Shown: positions 12,184 to 24,388, counted from the first letter of the stretch. The stretch is 64,000 nt of DNA from Henckelia pumila (GCF_033568475.1 NW_027331831.1:4402001-4466000), one strand, 5' to 3'. Program-made: numbers and translations. Notes: a model not told the origin generated them from the sequence alone.

Positions 12184-12629
12184 CATACACATATTAATTT
12201 ATATTAAATAAATGCTAATTTAATTTTTTTTTGTTGAATTATGTTAGTTGGATGAAATAATGAAAATTATTAATATAAAACTAATGATTTTTTAGAAGTT
12301 TTATTTTTTATATAAGTCTTTGGTTGTAAATTTTCTTCGGTGTTTTATTTTTTTATTATCGTAAAATTTTTGATATAAAAATCTAGTAAAAAAGTATAGT
12401 TTTATCAAATAATTAAAATTTTAAAAAAATTATTTTTATAGAGTATATACAATAAATGGGTATATGGGTAGGGTATGGATATCCGATCATTCGACGGGTA
12501 TGGAGATGAAAATGAAATTAAATATCCGATGTGTATGAGTATGGGGATGGGGATGAGGATGAATTTAATAAATGGGTATGAGGATGGAGCCAAAATATCC
12601 TACCCATATCCGACCCATTGTCATTCCTA
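11958..12629. mobile_element. Non-autonomous hAT-like MITE with 8-bp target duplication TGTACGTC
   Basis: The ends are inverted: TAGGGATGACAAT on the left and ATTGTCATTCCTA on the right. The eight bases TGTACGTC occur immediately before (11950-11957) and after (12630-12637), as expected for an hAT insertion. Inside are mirrored stretches of GGGTATGGGGAT and ACCCATACCCGA type near both ends, and a 42-bp (AT)n tract at 12138-12179. The 672-bp element has no transposase. The exact duplication argues for a fairly recent insertion, or at least a well-kept flank. Confidence 0.88.
12138..12179. repeat. (AT)n tract inside the hAT-like MITE
   Basis: About 42 bases of perfect AT alternation in the middle of the element, probably variable in length. 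Confidence 0.95.
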
Positions 12630-13164
12630 TGTACGTCATGCAAAATTGATACATAAAACCATCTCACAAACGTTTTTTTTATGAATTAATATTATTCTAT
12701 CGACCGCGGATTCGGACAGCCGGATGAGCGAAATAAAATTCAGTTGGAACTTTTTTTTCCCTTCTTCGTTCTTTCTTTTTCTTCCCATGCCCTACGTAAC
12801 TGCGTCTCAACCGCCAATTTTATCCTTTGTTGAGGCGTTTTCATGTATATTGAATAACATGATTATTGCTATGTGTAGAAAACTTTCTTCCCTTAAATGG
12901 CATTTATGTAACTATGTTACCTACCTTTCTATTTTGCTCTGTTCTTTAAACTACTTCCTTTAAAACCAATCAAATATTAGGGTATTATCCATGTTCTTGG
13001 ATATGGTTTCTTTTGGGTTTCCTCTCAAGATACAATTAATAATAATTACCATTTTTGTGTTTTAACAAAACATATTTATTGTTATTATCTACATATAAAT
13101 ATCAAACACAGGTTCAAAAAAAAAAAGTATCAGACACACCATGTTATTTTAGGTATTCACAATC

Positions 13165-13330
13165 GGTTGGACCATCTCACGAGTCAATTTTGTGAGACGG
13201 ATATCTAACCCGACCTATTGAAAAGTTATTTTTTATATTAAAATTATTACTTTGAATTACTTAAATGGTTTGGACTTTGGACCAATCCTTTTCACGAATA
13301 TAAATCCGTGACATCGTCTTACAAAAAAAC
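13165..13330. repeat. Short interspersed repeat with GTGAGACGG-like ends, copy 1
   Basis: The left part contains TCTCACGAGTCAATTTTGTG followed by AGACGGATAT. The right part contains ATCCGTGACATCGTCTTAC, an imperfect inverted counterpart of GTGAGACGGAT. Two weaker relatives lie at about 49780-49930 and 51158-51300 in the same orientation. The type is a MITE-like repeat that I recall as common in asterid genomes, which is memory and not a search result. Confidence 0.55.
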
Positions 13331-13444
13331 TTTTTTATTTTGTCATATAATAATTATTAATCATCAAGGGAGAACCTTTATAAAATTCTTTTTTGGTCTA
13401 TTTGGTAGAATTAATTTGAAATCAATTTTAGCCAAATAAGCTCT

Positions 13445-13446
<2 letters not shown>

Positions 13447-13475
<29 letters not shown>

Positions 13476-13476
13476 A
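13447..13476. repeat. (TA)n microsatellite
   Basis: About 30 bases of AT alternation in the AT-rich DNA upstream of the bHLH gene. The surrounding 13331-14430 holds no recognised gene; only low-complexity sequence and a weak CCGGT-rich repeat fragment near 13690-13850 are visible. Confidence 0.95.
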
Positions 13477-14443
13477 TGTTATGATATTGTTAAGTTTGGC
13501 TTGTTCATATTATATTCAATAAGATTTAGATCTTGCAATAGTTAATATATAAACATACGTTTTTATCTTATATTGCAACTAATTGGACAACTAGCTAATA
13601 TAAAAAATTCAGTTATCAATATATATTTTCAAACATTATACAATTCACTATACATATAGTTTACGTTAGCACTCAAAATCAAGTTTTTTAAAATTGGATT
13701 GGATATGTCGGTTCGAGGGGAGTCGTGATCAGAAATGACTCTGCTTTGGAACAATCATATGCACCGTTTTAGCAGCCAATCAGGTTAAAACCGGTCGGAT
13801 TGGTTTTGAATATGTGAAACTGTTAAAAACCGATCCGATAAGTTCATCCATTTTTAAATTTTTAAATTTTCTTATAAATTTCCCATTTTAAAAAAAAAAT
13901 TTAATTTACATTTTTTGTCATAAATAAATATATGGTTTTGGGTTTTGAACTCAATTTGTTAAAAATATTATTTTAGTAGTATTTGAGCTTAACTCGATTT
14001 AATTTTTGATATTTTGATTATATGTATATTGTTGTTAGATTTTCAACTTTGAGAAACACATATTTTTATTATTATTTAGACATTTAATATCATTAATTAT
14101 TTAATATCTAAAATATTTTGTTTATTTATTATATTATTATTTTATATAATATAATAGTGTTTTGATCTGACTGTCCGATTGAAAGGTTTATGAAAAGTTG
14201 AGATGTTCAATTATCATTTGGGTTATAAAAACATTACTGAAAGTAACACTAGCTCAATATAATGTATTTTGATGGTCTCAATATATAAATTATCATTTAA
14301 AAAAATTAAATTGACTAAAAAGTGTTTTCGAAAATATTCTGAATAAACTATCAGTTACTCACGATTACTAATAAAATAATTGCTAATATATATTAATATT
14401 ACAAAAACTATTATAAATTTTAGAAAAGAGAATTTCTCATAAG

Positions 14444-14452
14444 TATATAAAA
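14444..14452 (+). promoter_or_regulatory. Candidate TATA box of the bHLH gene
   Basis: TATATAAAA is followed about 30 bases later by a CT-rich and GAGAGAGAAATAACC leader-like stretch. The coding start is about 740 bases downstream, so a long 5' leader with an intron would be needed. Related bHLH genes often have such leaders. An AG at about 15160 just before TAAGTTGGG is one possible leader acceptor. This is inference only. Confidence 0.3.
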
Positions 14453-15192
14453 AGTATCTACCATTCCTTTCTTTTTTTTAGACAGTATCTACTTATTTTT
14501 TCTGAGAGAGAAATAACCAATAATTTGTTATTTGGAAGCATTCTATTTCTAGTAAATGAAAAATGTGGACTGTTGTTAAGCCACTCCTCCTTTTGTGTAG
14601 GGTCCCTTGTCCAATCTCCGAAGCTTCACGCACCAACCCAAAAATCTTTAATTGCATTTCAACTTATTTCCCATTTTTTTATTTTTCTAGAGCATATCAT
14701 AGTCCTCCATCTCCATAGAATTCTGAAAGAATTGGGCTTGTGTTAGTGTGAGTGAGTTTGAAACGATGAGCAAAATCTTGAAATCATGTCATACTCTTGT
14801 CAAACATAACTCGTGCATATCTATTGCAAAATTGTATTGATTCCTAAAAAAGGAAGCTCATTTATTGGTCTTTTGAACCAAAACTTTTGCAGGCCTTTTA
14901 AAAAGGTTAGTTTTCATCTTGTGTTGGGATTTTAGTTTTCGAGGGCCTCATTAGTTAATGGTCAACAATCTGGCATATTTTGGAAGTGGTAAAGAATTAG
15001 CAGCCTTGGACTTGAGAATGCAGTAGTTTCGTTCACATCTCTGATGGAGATGGTCAAACGCAAAGTTGGATGCTTATTTAAATATTTTTATCTTCCTTCT
15101 CTTTCTTTTTTTTTTAAAGGGAAATTGATTATTTCATTGTTATTTTATGCATTTAAATCAGTAAGTTGGGAATTGGATTCCACAGTTCAAGA

Positions 15193-18100
15193 ATGGCTAC
15201 TGGGAAAAACCCAAAGCATGTCCCAGAGAATCTAAAGAAGCAGCTTGCTCTTGCTATTAGAAGCATTCAGTGGAACTATGCAATTTTTTGGTCGTTTTCA
15301 GCTGAGAAGCCGGGGTAAAGTTTTAATCTTTAGCACATCTTTATATTTAAAAATATGGAAAATTTGAAGAATCTGATTGGGGATAATACCCATTTCTCTT
15401 TTTATTGTTCTGTTTTGAAATCTTCATCTCTTTTTCTCATCTGTTTGTTTGTTTACGTGCCGTCTTTGTAAAGATCGCCACAATGTTTACAAATCTTCTT
15501 GCATAAATGTCCGTTTCTAAAAATCCCATGAAAATCTGTAGGCAAGAAATTTTTAGACACAAGGTTTGTTGTGTGTGGGAAATTTCCATGTTGACCCTTT
15601 ATTCTTCGTGACTTTACATCTAGAAAGAATCACCTTAGAAAAGACTATTCAAATGCACATCTGATTTGGATTGGCCATCTGTTCCAGTCTTGAATTGAAT
15701 GATTTTACTGTTGACCTTTCAATATGTTTTAGTAATCTGCGCGATGGCACTTATAATTAGTTTAATATATCTCTTGTTAAACCAAGAAAACATCAAGTTT
15801 GTCTGCATTTGAGGGAAATTTTCTTGATTAAAGTGGTGAAATGGAAGGCTCCTAATATTTACTTGTCCTGCATTTTCTCGTGGACAGAAAATGCGTACAA
15901 AATTATATGTTTATGATGTGTGTTGTAGTTATTGTGATTTACGTGATGTTATTGTTTAGGGCGTTGACCTGGGGTGATGGGTACTATAATGGAGACATCA
16001 AAACCAGAAAAACAGTTCAAGCTGCAGAGTTGAGCACAGACCAGCTCGGTTTGCAGAGAAGTGATCAATTGAGAGAACTTTTTGAGTCTCTTTCAGGTGG
16101 TGAAACCAACCAGCAAGCTAAACGGCCTACGGCTGCATTGTCGCCTGAAGATCTTACGGATGCCGAGTGGTATTTCTTGGTTTGCATGTCCTTTGCCTTC
16201 AATATTGGCCAAGGGTAAAGCTTCTTTACTTTTGAATCTTTTATCATGGTCATTTTATGTGGTGCATTAAGTGCCTTGGATACTGAGTGGATGTTTGCAA
16301 CCAAAATGACAGTGAGATTTGAACTGTATCATTAATATTGGCTATAACTTTTAACAAATGATAAATGATAACATATTACACAAATAATTTGAATTTTGAA
16401 TTAGTAGTGATAGTGCAGCATGCCACTAATGAAATAGTCATTTCATCAATTTTACGGAAATGGTTGAAATAATAAGATATGAAATTTTCAATGATGCAAG
16501 TTCAGAACTGCAATACAGATTCCTGAGAATTGTACTGTCACTATCCTCAGTTAGCTCATGGGTGAAAATTTAAAGGTTATCATCTTGTCAGGACCACTAG
16601 TTCTTTTGGCATCAGGCTCATTACATCTCATTTTTCACATATTCATATAGGTCATTACCTCTTTATGGAAGTTCTGTACTCGTGGTTCATCAAACTATAT
16701 AAACACTGATTATTATGCTTTTCTTGGATGTGTAAAGATTGCCTGGAAAGACATTTGCAGAAAATCGAACTATCTGGTTATGCAACGCCCACCTTGTTGA
16801 CACCAAAATTTTCTCGCGTTCTTTGCTTTCAAAGGTAAGTTGAAAAATTTCCCATAATTTCTTGAAAATCTAGTTCTTGATAAATTTTGCTCAAGCTAAT
16901 CAGATTCCTTTCTCGAATCTTTGAGAAATTTTCTGACTCGTCATTTCCTTCTAATTTCCATCTATGCTGGCTGGACTTGCAATGCATCTTGCAGAGTGCA
17001 TCTATTCGGGTACTGATTTGTTTTCTGCTTTGGAAATGTATTCTTTTCAAAAGAATTTATTGTTACTTATATCACGTCCTGTTCTTGCAGACGGTAGTGT
17101 GCTTTCCGCATTTAGGAGGTGTAATTGAACTGGGAGCCACTGATCTAGTAAGCCGCTTTTAGAGTCCAACACAGGGGCAGTGTGCTTTTAGTTATCAAAT
17201 CATTCATGATAATGACCAATTACGGTTTTCTTTCTTAAGGTGGCAGAGGACCCAAATCTAATTCAGCATATTAAAACTTCGTTTCTGGAGATTCCTTCCT
17301 TTGTTGTGTCCAAGATTCCAAGTCATGTACCTAACAATAGCACAAACAACAATGTCCTCGTTTCTGAAACGCCTGATAATGTTAACATGCTAGATAACGA
17401 AGTCAATCAGTTTCTTGATTGCCCTGATGTAGAGATTTGCTCTCCAGATGACAGTTCAAATGATTTTGGGGTCAATATCCTGAGAGAAGAATCGAATTTA
17501 GCTGAAGGGGTTGATGGAGAAGCTTCTCAAATGCAAAACTGGCCGTTTGTGGACGAAGCAATCAGCAATGGCCTCAACAACTCGGCAAACTCGAGTGATT
17601 GTATATCCCAAACCTACGAAAATCCTGAACTTGTCGCCCCACTTACCGACGGGTATAAGGAAACTGGCAATCAGGGACTCAACACTCTAGAAACGCAACA
17701 GCAGAAACCAAAGGCTGGTCCTCAAAGTGATGATATTCATTACCAAAGCGTACTTACGAATCTTTTGAAAAGCTCCCACCAGTTGATTTTTGGTCCATAC
17801 GTCAGGAATGGAAATAAAGAATCGAGCTTTGTAAGTTGGAGGAAGGATGGGTCGTTGATATCTCGATTTCCACAAACCCCAACACCACAAACTTTGTTAA
17901 AGAAAATTCTACTTGACGTACCTAGAATGCACCAATATAGGCTTGAATCTGATAGACAAAAGGGTAAAAAAGACGTCTCTTCGAAGGAAGCTGATGACAA
18001 CGACAGAAACCACGTCTTGTCTGAGAGGAAACGAAGAGAAAAAATAAACGAGAGATTTATGATTCTAGGGTCAGTAGTCCCATCTGGTGGCAAGGTTTGT

Positions 18101-19564
18101 AAAACTCTTTCATTTGTTTTGAGTAGTTACTCATAGCGATTCCACGTTGTTTGCCAACAATAGTACTTCCTTGCGTGAGTCTTGGATACATATGTGGCTA
18201 TGCAATTGGAACATGCTGTTCTAGGGTATTGTACAACTTAAAAAATTTGAGTTACACCAATATTGTATTGTGGCTTTTTTCAAGTACATCGTTGGGCACT
18301 GTGAGCCATTGTCACTCTATTGTGCTAAAAATAATTGTAGAGATGGTACAAACTCGCCATTTGTTTTAGCCATTTTGTTGAGCATATTTACTAAAGGAGA
18401 TTCTTGGCATGCTTCTTGCAGGTTGACAAAGTATCGATTCTTGATCATACGATTGAGTATTTGAAAGAGCTCGAGAGAAAGGTCGAAGAACTGGAATCCT
18501 ACAAAGAAGTGATGGAGCAAGAATCGAGGACAAAAAGTAAATCACACGACGCCATTGAACAGACCTCTGATAATTACGGCCAAAACCGAATCGGTAATGG
18601 CAAGAAGCCACTGACAAACAAGAGAAAAGGTTGTGATATCGATAAAGTAGGACTTGTAAAGAACAGGGTTAGTAGATTGAGAGATTCTTTGACAGATGAT
18701 ATAATTGTCAGTGTTGTGGACAAGGATGTCATCATTGAGACAAGGTGTTCTTGGAAGGAATGTGTGCTGCTCGAAGTTATGGAGGCCTTGAGCAAACTAC
18801 ATTTGCATCCACAAAGCGTCCAAACCTCCAACAGCGATGGGGTTCTCTCCATGACAATAAAAGCCAAGGTTAGCTATCCTAATTGAAATAATTAGTAGTC
18901 AGTAAAAACTTACATAGTATAACTAAGTCAGTAACTTATAGTATGAAATGAGTTGAAACTTTTCACAAGTCAATTAAAGCTTGGGCGTAGCTCGAGTATT
19001 TGCTTGTGAAGCCGGAGTACTCTTTGCTCTAAGCCTCTAACTGTCTAACGTGAATTACACACAAAATTTTTCCGCAAGTTGCGTGGTTCTTACAAAGATT
19101 GAAGGGTTCAGTTGTTGCACTCCCCTGTCATCCAAATTTTTTATTCATCATCCACGGTTTATGCTCGAAAAAATTCAAACATGAGTGACTTGATTAACTC
19201 AATATGAGCTTCCTCAAGGTTGAAATTAACAACATGATAGAACTCAAGCCCAAGAAGTCAGCTTTTAGGATTGAGCTGAACTTTGGTAAAAAGCACTTCT
19301 TGAACAAGACTATGGTAATGTTTGGGATTGCTTCTGGGAAGCATTATTGAGTTTTTCCTTCACAAACTCAAAAGTGATTCGTAGAAGCAATCCCAGACAC
19401 TATATGCTCGTTTGCCAACTTTCAATAAGTTCTCGTTGCATATGCAGTATGGATACACAAGATATCTAACATTGAAACATCCATATCTGCAGAGTAATGG
19501 ATTGAAACTTGCATCGGCAGGAGTTATCAAACAAGCAATTCAAAAAGTTATCAAGAAATGTTGA
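15193..19564 (+). CDS. GL3/EGL3-type (subgroup IIIf) bHLH transcription factor, eight coding exons
   Basis: Coding exons: 15193-15314, 15960-16214, 16738-16834, 16995-17009, 17091-17147, 17240-18094, 18422-18868 and 19493-19564. All join in phase at GT-AG borders and predict 639 aa, close to Arabidopsis GL3 (about 637). The N-terminus (NLKKQLALAIRSIQW, WGDGYYNGDIKTRKT) is the MYB-interacting region of the JAF13/DEL/GL3 clade, distinct from the TT8/AN1 clade. The bHLH domain spans about residues 438-487 and has the H-E-R contacts of HVLSERKRREKINERF, so it should bind E/G-boxes. The C-terminal ACT-like dimerisation region ends in the last exon with ASAGVIKQAIQ. Family members act in nuclear MYB-bHLH-WD40 complexes controlling anthocyanin synthesis, trichomes and root hairs. 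Reading through the last donor would stop at 18884-18886, leaving a shorter end. GL3 versus EGL3 orthology cannot be decided here. Confidence 0.93.
19318..19400. mobile_element. 83-bp MITE in the last intron of the bHLH gene
   Basis: The left end ATGTTTGGGATTGCTTCT and the right end AGAAGCAATCCCAGACAC pair at 16 of 18 positions as inverted repeats. TA flanks both sides, which may be the target duplication but is too short to be decisive in AT-rich DNA. The element lies about 90 bases upstream of the last splice acceptor and has no coding capacity. Confidence 0.6.
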
Positions 19565-19699
19565 AGATCGTGCTAAAAAATCTTTAAGACATCCGACTTT
19601 TGGGTAAAAATTTATTATTAGTTGTGATATTTGAAGTAATTCATCCCAGTGGTGGGATTGTTTTTTTGATGTTGGTGCAGCAGCTGAGCGCAAAAATAT

Positions 19700-21020
19700 A
19701 GATAATGCATTCGAGTGTGGGCTTAATAATTTTTACTCGAATTTCTGATGATCGGAAGACAATGGAAAATCTGTTGGAATGTAGTGTTAAATGGTCAGAC
19801 CATCAAACAAGTTTGTAAATGTAAATGTTTCTTAACTTTTTTGGATCCTAATGAGAATCAAATGTTTTTCTTTCTTCCAAGTTTCTCCTCTCTGTTCTTT
19901 CCCACACTCCTTCCCCACTTGACTGCTTCTTTCTTCTCTGTTCCATTCATGGAGGCTCGCTGGATATGACCATGAAAATATATGGATGTATTATATGAAT
20001 AAAAAATAAATTTATATATATAAAAATAATTATGTGGTGTAATTACTTATTATATGTGTTTGGTGTGTGAGTGATACCTTTAGGTTTGAGTGATAGGATA
20101 AATAATATTGGATAAGTAATATAATGTAATATAAAATAAATAAAAAATGATAGTTAATATAGTATTTGATTTGATTGATAGATTATAGTTTATTTGACTT
20201 GATTGATTAAATATTATATAAAAATAATAAATTACCATTTTGTTCTTTTAAGAATAAATAAAATATGAATAATATTATTTACAAGGATAATATTGTAATT
20301 TAAATTTAATGATTTGATTGATGTAAGATAAATGATTAATGATTTGATTGATGTAAAATAAATAATTAATAGATGGATAAATATTATAACAAGAAGAACT
20401 TCGGATTTGATAGGATAAGTTATACATGACTAATAGTACTGGTACCAAGCGGTTAAGGCCATGTTTCATTATAAAGTTTTAAAAGTTTTATTTTTTCGAT
20501 TTTTTTTATTTAATTAAAAAACGGCATTTTTTTTTATACAAACTCTAACAAATAAACCTCAAAACAAAAATCCTAAAATAAATATTGAAATTTTATCAAG
20601 AAATATATTTTTCAAAATATTATATTAAAAAAGCCCACAGAGAAACATTAAAAAAATTAAGTGCACTAAATTTTCATTAGAAAAAATCTATTTTATCAAA
20701 ATCTGAAACATTCCATTTAAATTATTATAAGCTAATATGTTTTCTAAATTCAAAATTACCAATTGTCTAAAATATTTATTTGGCGTAAATATTTTTTGAA
20801 ATAGTTATTATGAATAAAAGATTGTATCAAATGATTAATAAAATCAATCATAACATATTATTTTTTACTAAGATTTAATATAATTACATCGAAACATAAA
20901 ATAATTATTCTAAAATTTAATAATAACTATATATATCAAATTTTAATTAGATTTGTCCTTCCTAAGAAAAAAATTAATCTTTTAATAAAATATTTATAAG
21001 TTAATTTAATATATTATAAA
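19700..21020. other. Intergenic, with a probable AT-rich MITE at about 20050-20455
   Basis: The first 280 bases may be 3' untranslated sequence of the bHLH gene. From about 20055 a segment starts GTGTTTGGTGTGTGAGTGA and carries GATAGGATAA, which recurs inverted as TTATCC within the far side near 20410. The right side ends near GGTACCAAGCGG. The interior repeats TTGATTTGATTGAT-like runs. The ends and target duplication are not clean. The remaining sequence to 21020 shows no gene. Confidence 0.4.
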
Positions 21021-21030
21021 TCTCTTACTA

Positions 21031-22736
21031 TCTCTTACTATTATATTAAGTTTGAGCAGACTTTAATTGGTAAGATGGTATGACCTTTTTAGTTTCCCAA
21101 AATTATCCTTTTACATGCACGTTTTATGCAAAAAAAACAATTGAAAACTTCCCCCAAATTCAGTTATATCTATTTCTATTTATCCTCGGTCAAAGTAGAT
21201 AAAAAATTGAAATTTGAAATTTGGATGACTTTATCAATCATTCTTAACCGTCTTTATCTACGTTTCCTCTAACTATCTTCCTCACCTCTTCTTTAACTTC
21301 TCCTGCATCATGACCCTAATAATCCTAATCGTTGATATCTAGCGAGGGAGGGTACTGGAACAAACATGGTTCGTGAGGGATAAAGCCGAAAAAAGTCGAT
21401 GGTCCGAACAAGCAATTGCTTTGTGAAAAGTATTTTATTAATGTGTTTATTTCATTATGCTATGTCTCTGTACAATCTTCATTGATTGCATTTTTTTTTG
21501 TATCTAATGGATCCCATTTTCATTTGTCATAGTGTATATATTTGCTTCTGTTTCTACCTTTTTTGGTGGATTTGATAATTATTGACATATGAACTTTTGT
21601 TGACTTCATTTATTTTGTTAAATTCCACAAGTTCACCTCAAAAAGCAATGCTAATTCAGAAATGCAGAGGATGAAAATTGCATCAGGTCTAACACGATTT
21701 TTTATTCTCCCCAATATTTTTCTCTTTCTTTGAACAAGGAAACGTTTATGTTGTGAAAACAGAACAATAATTGGTTGAATTTTTTAATTATGGTGGAATT
21801 CTTTTCATGCATTGCAAAAGATTTTAGTAATTGCCAAGTTTTTGTATAAGGATAGAAATCGCTGAAACAACGTGGTAAAAAATCTCCAACCTTTTTCTCA
21901 AGATTTTCTCATTATTATTCATATATATTCAACTTCCCATGATCATTATCTCAATCCAACTTCTCATTTCTTTCCACTTATTCTTGATTTCTCATCTATT
22001 CCAAAACCAAAAAAATTAAATCATCGATCTCATGCAAACCATCAATCGACCGTGATTAAATTTTGTCAAAGCTTCATGATAGGTACAATTTTAAACCAAA
22101 TTCTTCTTCTGGTGTCAATTTTCAAACACATATTAACTAATATTTTGACTTTTTTTTTGTTCAATTACTTATTTGATATTAAATGCAGAAACATATATGA
22201 AGAATTATATCTCGAGCCACTAATCATGTTGAGTTTTTATTCGTAAATGAGGTAAGAAATCAAACTTATTCTTCAACGAATTGTTACAGGCTACTACTTA
22301 GCATTATGATGTTTAAAATTTGGTGTAGCCTTGCAAGCTTTGGGAGTTAGATGGTTCGTGTAATCATTGTTATGGTTTTATATTGAAAAAAAAATGGTAG
22401 CTCATTATTTATATAGTCATGTAGTATTTTTTTTTTCCGATGATACATTAGTTTTGTAGTTTTTTTTAAATACAAAAAATAAATCGTTGATATCTCGAAT
22501 ATTCATTTAGGTTCACAAGTTTTTTTTAAAAATTTTTTTGTGTGACAAAAAAGTTTCTATCGTCAATATGTACTTACTATGGTAAAATTATTGATTTTGA
22601 ATTAAACAAATTATATGACATGATGAAACAGATTTGCAAGGTATCCGTTCTTCGGTTTTTGCAATGTTAATCATAATTTTAGAGCTTGAAGTAAGAAAAA
22701 TATTTAATTTATGTATCTACTTAGTTTGAATTTCTC

Positions 22737-22797
<61 letters not shown>

Positions 22798-23405
22798 ACA
22801 TTATTCTTAGCAATTCAATGATATGTATCTAAAATTCATGCCGCATAATTTAGCATATAAGTGTCATGTTTTAAAGTTAGAGATTCTGGATTATGAATTT
22901 TCAAATAAACTATAAAGTTTGACAAAAATATATGACGGCATTTTTGGATTATTGCATGTGAAATTTGTGTAGATTAATTGTCTTCTTTCCAATTTAATAT
23001 GGGAATGTTGTTTTTGACCTTCTTTTGAGATGGAGTAATGTCACTTTTTTTTTTGAAGTAGATACAATTTATTGGTTCCTGCATGTTGAAATTCGATAGC
23101 GAAATTTACTTATACAATTTTGGCGATGGTGACTATCATGACTTCTATATATTAAAAAAATTAATGCTATTCAACTATTGTAAGCATGAAACTAATTTAT
23201 TTTAATATTACAAAAATAATGATAGTATCATCCCGCTGTTTGATAGAAAAGTTTAACTATTGTTTTTTATTATTGTTTCCCATTTTTTATGTTCTTATAT
23301 TTTCTTTGCCAATAATATATTTCAACTACTAGACAGCTACCAAATCTTAAGTCTCATTTAATTTTTAACGTTATGCACACACAACGTGTGTGTCACGGTT
23401 GCTAG
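21031..23405 (+). mobile_element. Non-autonomous Helitron
   Basis: The 5' end TCTCTTACTATTATATTAAG follows an A; the 3' end is CTAG followed by T, so both borders fit insertion between A and T. Nine bases before CTAG is a hairpin with a 7-bp CACACAC/GTGTGTG stem (23376-23382 and 23386-23392), the usual Helitron 3' subterminal structure. The ten bases TCTCTTACTA are duplicated at 21021-21030, giving two possible 5' ends. The 2.4-kb interior encodes no Rep/helicase. It has a frame at 21872-22246 that I judge to be chance, and a (TA)n tract. Confidence 0.7.
22739..22793. repeat. (TA)n microsatellite
   Basis: About 55 bases of perfect TA alternation inside the Helitron. Confidence 0.97.
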
Positions 23406-24355
23406 TTTGAGACAAGCCTTTGACAACAAATATTGACCATCTCATTTTAAAACAGGAATCAACTTTGTATCAACTCACCCATGTAAAGTTAAATGATTTA
23501 TTAAAACAAAAAATCAGGGAAAGGGAATTCTTCAAATTTTAATTTTTAAATTTCATTTCACGTTATTTATTGTCACTGGTACTATTAATATTATTAGTCT
23601 TATATTCTTTATAATAATTATATATTTATTAATTGATTTACTTTGTGTATATTACAAAATTAAAATTTATATTTTTATTAATTAAAAATTTTCAGAATAA
23701 AATCCTGGTACCTTTGGTTTATTTTGTTAAAAACTCAGGGTTAATCGCATGCATTGTTTTGTAAATTATTGAGATTTAAAAGCTTTTGTGATTGTTAACT
23801 CTCCTCCGTGTTTTCAACACTTGAACACAAATATATTTGAAAACTTATACGTATGATGTGTGTGCTTAAGATTTGAAAGAATGAGATGTGTGTGCTTAAA
23901 ATTTTAAAAATGCAAGGAGTGAACCCGTCTATTAAAATTCGGGTTAACAATATCAGAAAACGCCCTTGGTGTCAATTTGGATGAGTCGTGTGAGTTCGAG
24001 TTGACACAAATACTATTTTAAAATTTTTCAACCCGAACCCGACTAACCTGAATAACTCAATCAACTCGAACCCTCACGATTTTTTTAATTTTAAAACAAA
24101 ATAATTAAATAATAAAAACACACAATAATAAATAGTAATATTTAATTTAAATACATAATAACAAAATCTAAATTTATTTATAGAATCTATACAATATAAT
24201 AATGCATGAACCCGTGGAATAACTACATTGGTCAAATTAATGGATGGACAAAAATGTTCCTTACTATTTATAACTATCATCTTTTTCAATTTTAATTTTC
24301 AATTTAAAAATATAAAAAAACGTTCATTATTTTTAGATGTAATATAACCTATTTA

Positions 24356-24388
24356 TGCACGCGAAAATTCGTGTGCATGAATCACTAG
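24356..24388 (+). mobile_element. Second Helitron-type 3' terminus
   Basis: TGCACGCGAA at 24356-24365 pairs with TTCGTGTGCA at 24368-24377 (one wobble), followed seven bases later by CTAG and then T. This is the Helitron 3' signature. No partner 5' end was identified between 23406 and 24356. It may belong to a nested or truncated copy, or be an alternative end of the element that starts near 21021. Confidence 0.5.

Noticed and set aside
12724-12963. 79-codon frame after the hAT-like MITE
   Set aside because: Phe-rich low-complexity frame with no motif or conserved features.
17740-18093. Long minus-strand frame opposite the bHLH exon
   Set aside because: A mirror of real coding sequence on the plus strand; no independent support.
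20442-20460. AGCGGTTAAGGC resembling a tRNA D-arm
   Set aside because: No acceptor stem, anticodon arm or T-arm follows at the right spacing; it lies at the edge of a MITE-like segment.
21872-22246. 124-codon frame inside the Helitron
   Set aside because: Rich in Phe, Ile, Leu and Asn as expected from AT-rich DNA, with no Rep/helicase motif or captured-gene similarity that I can see.
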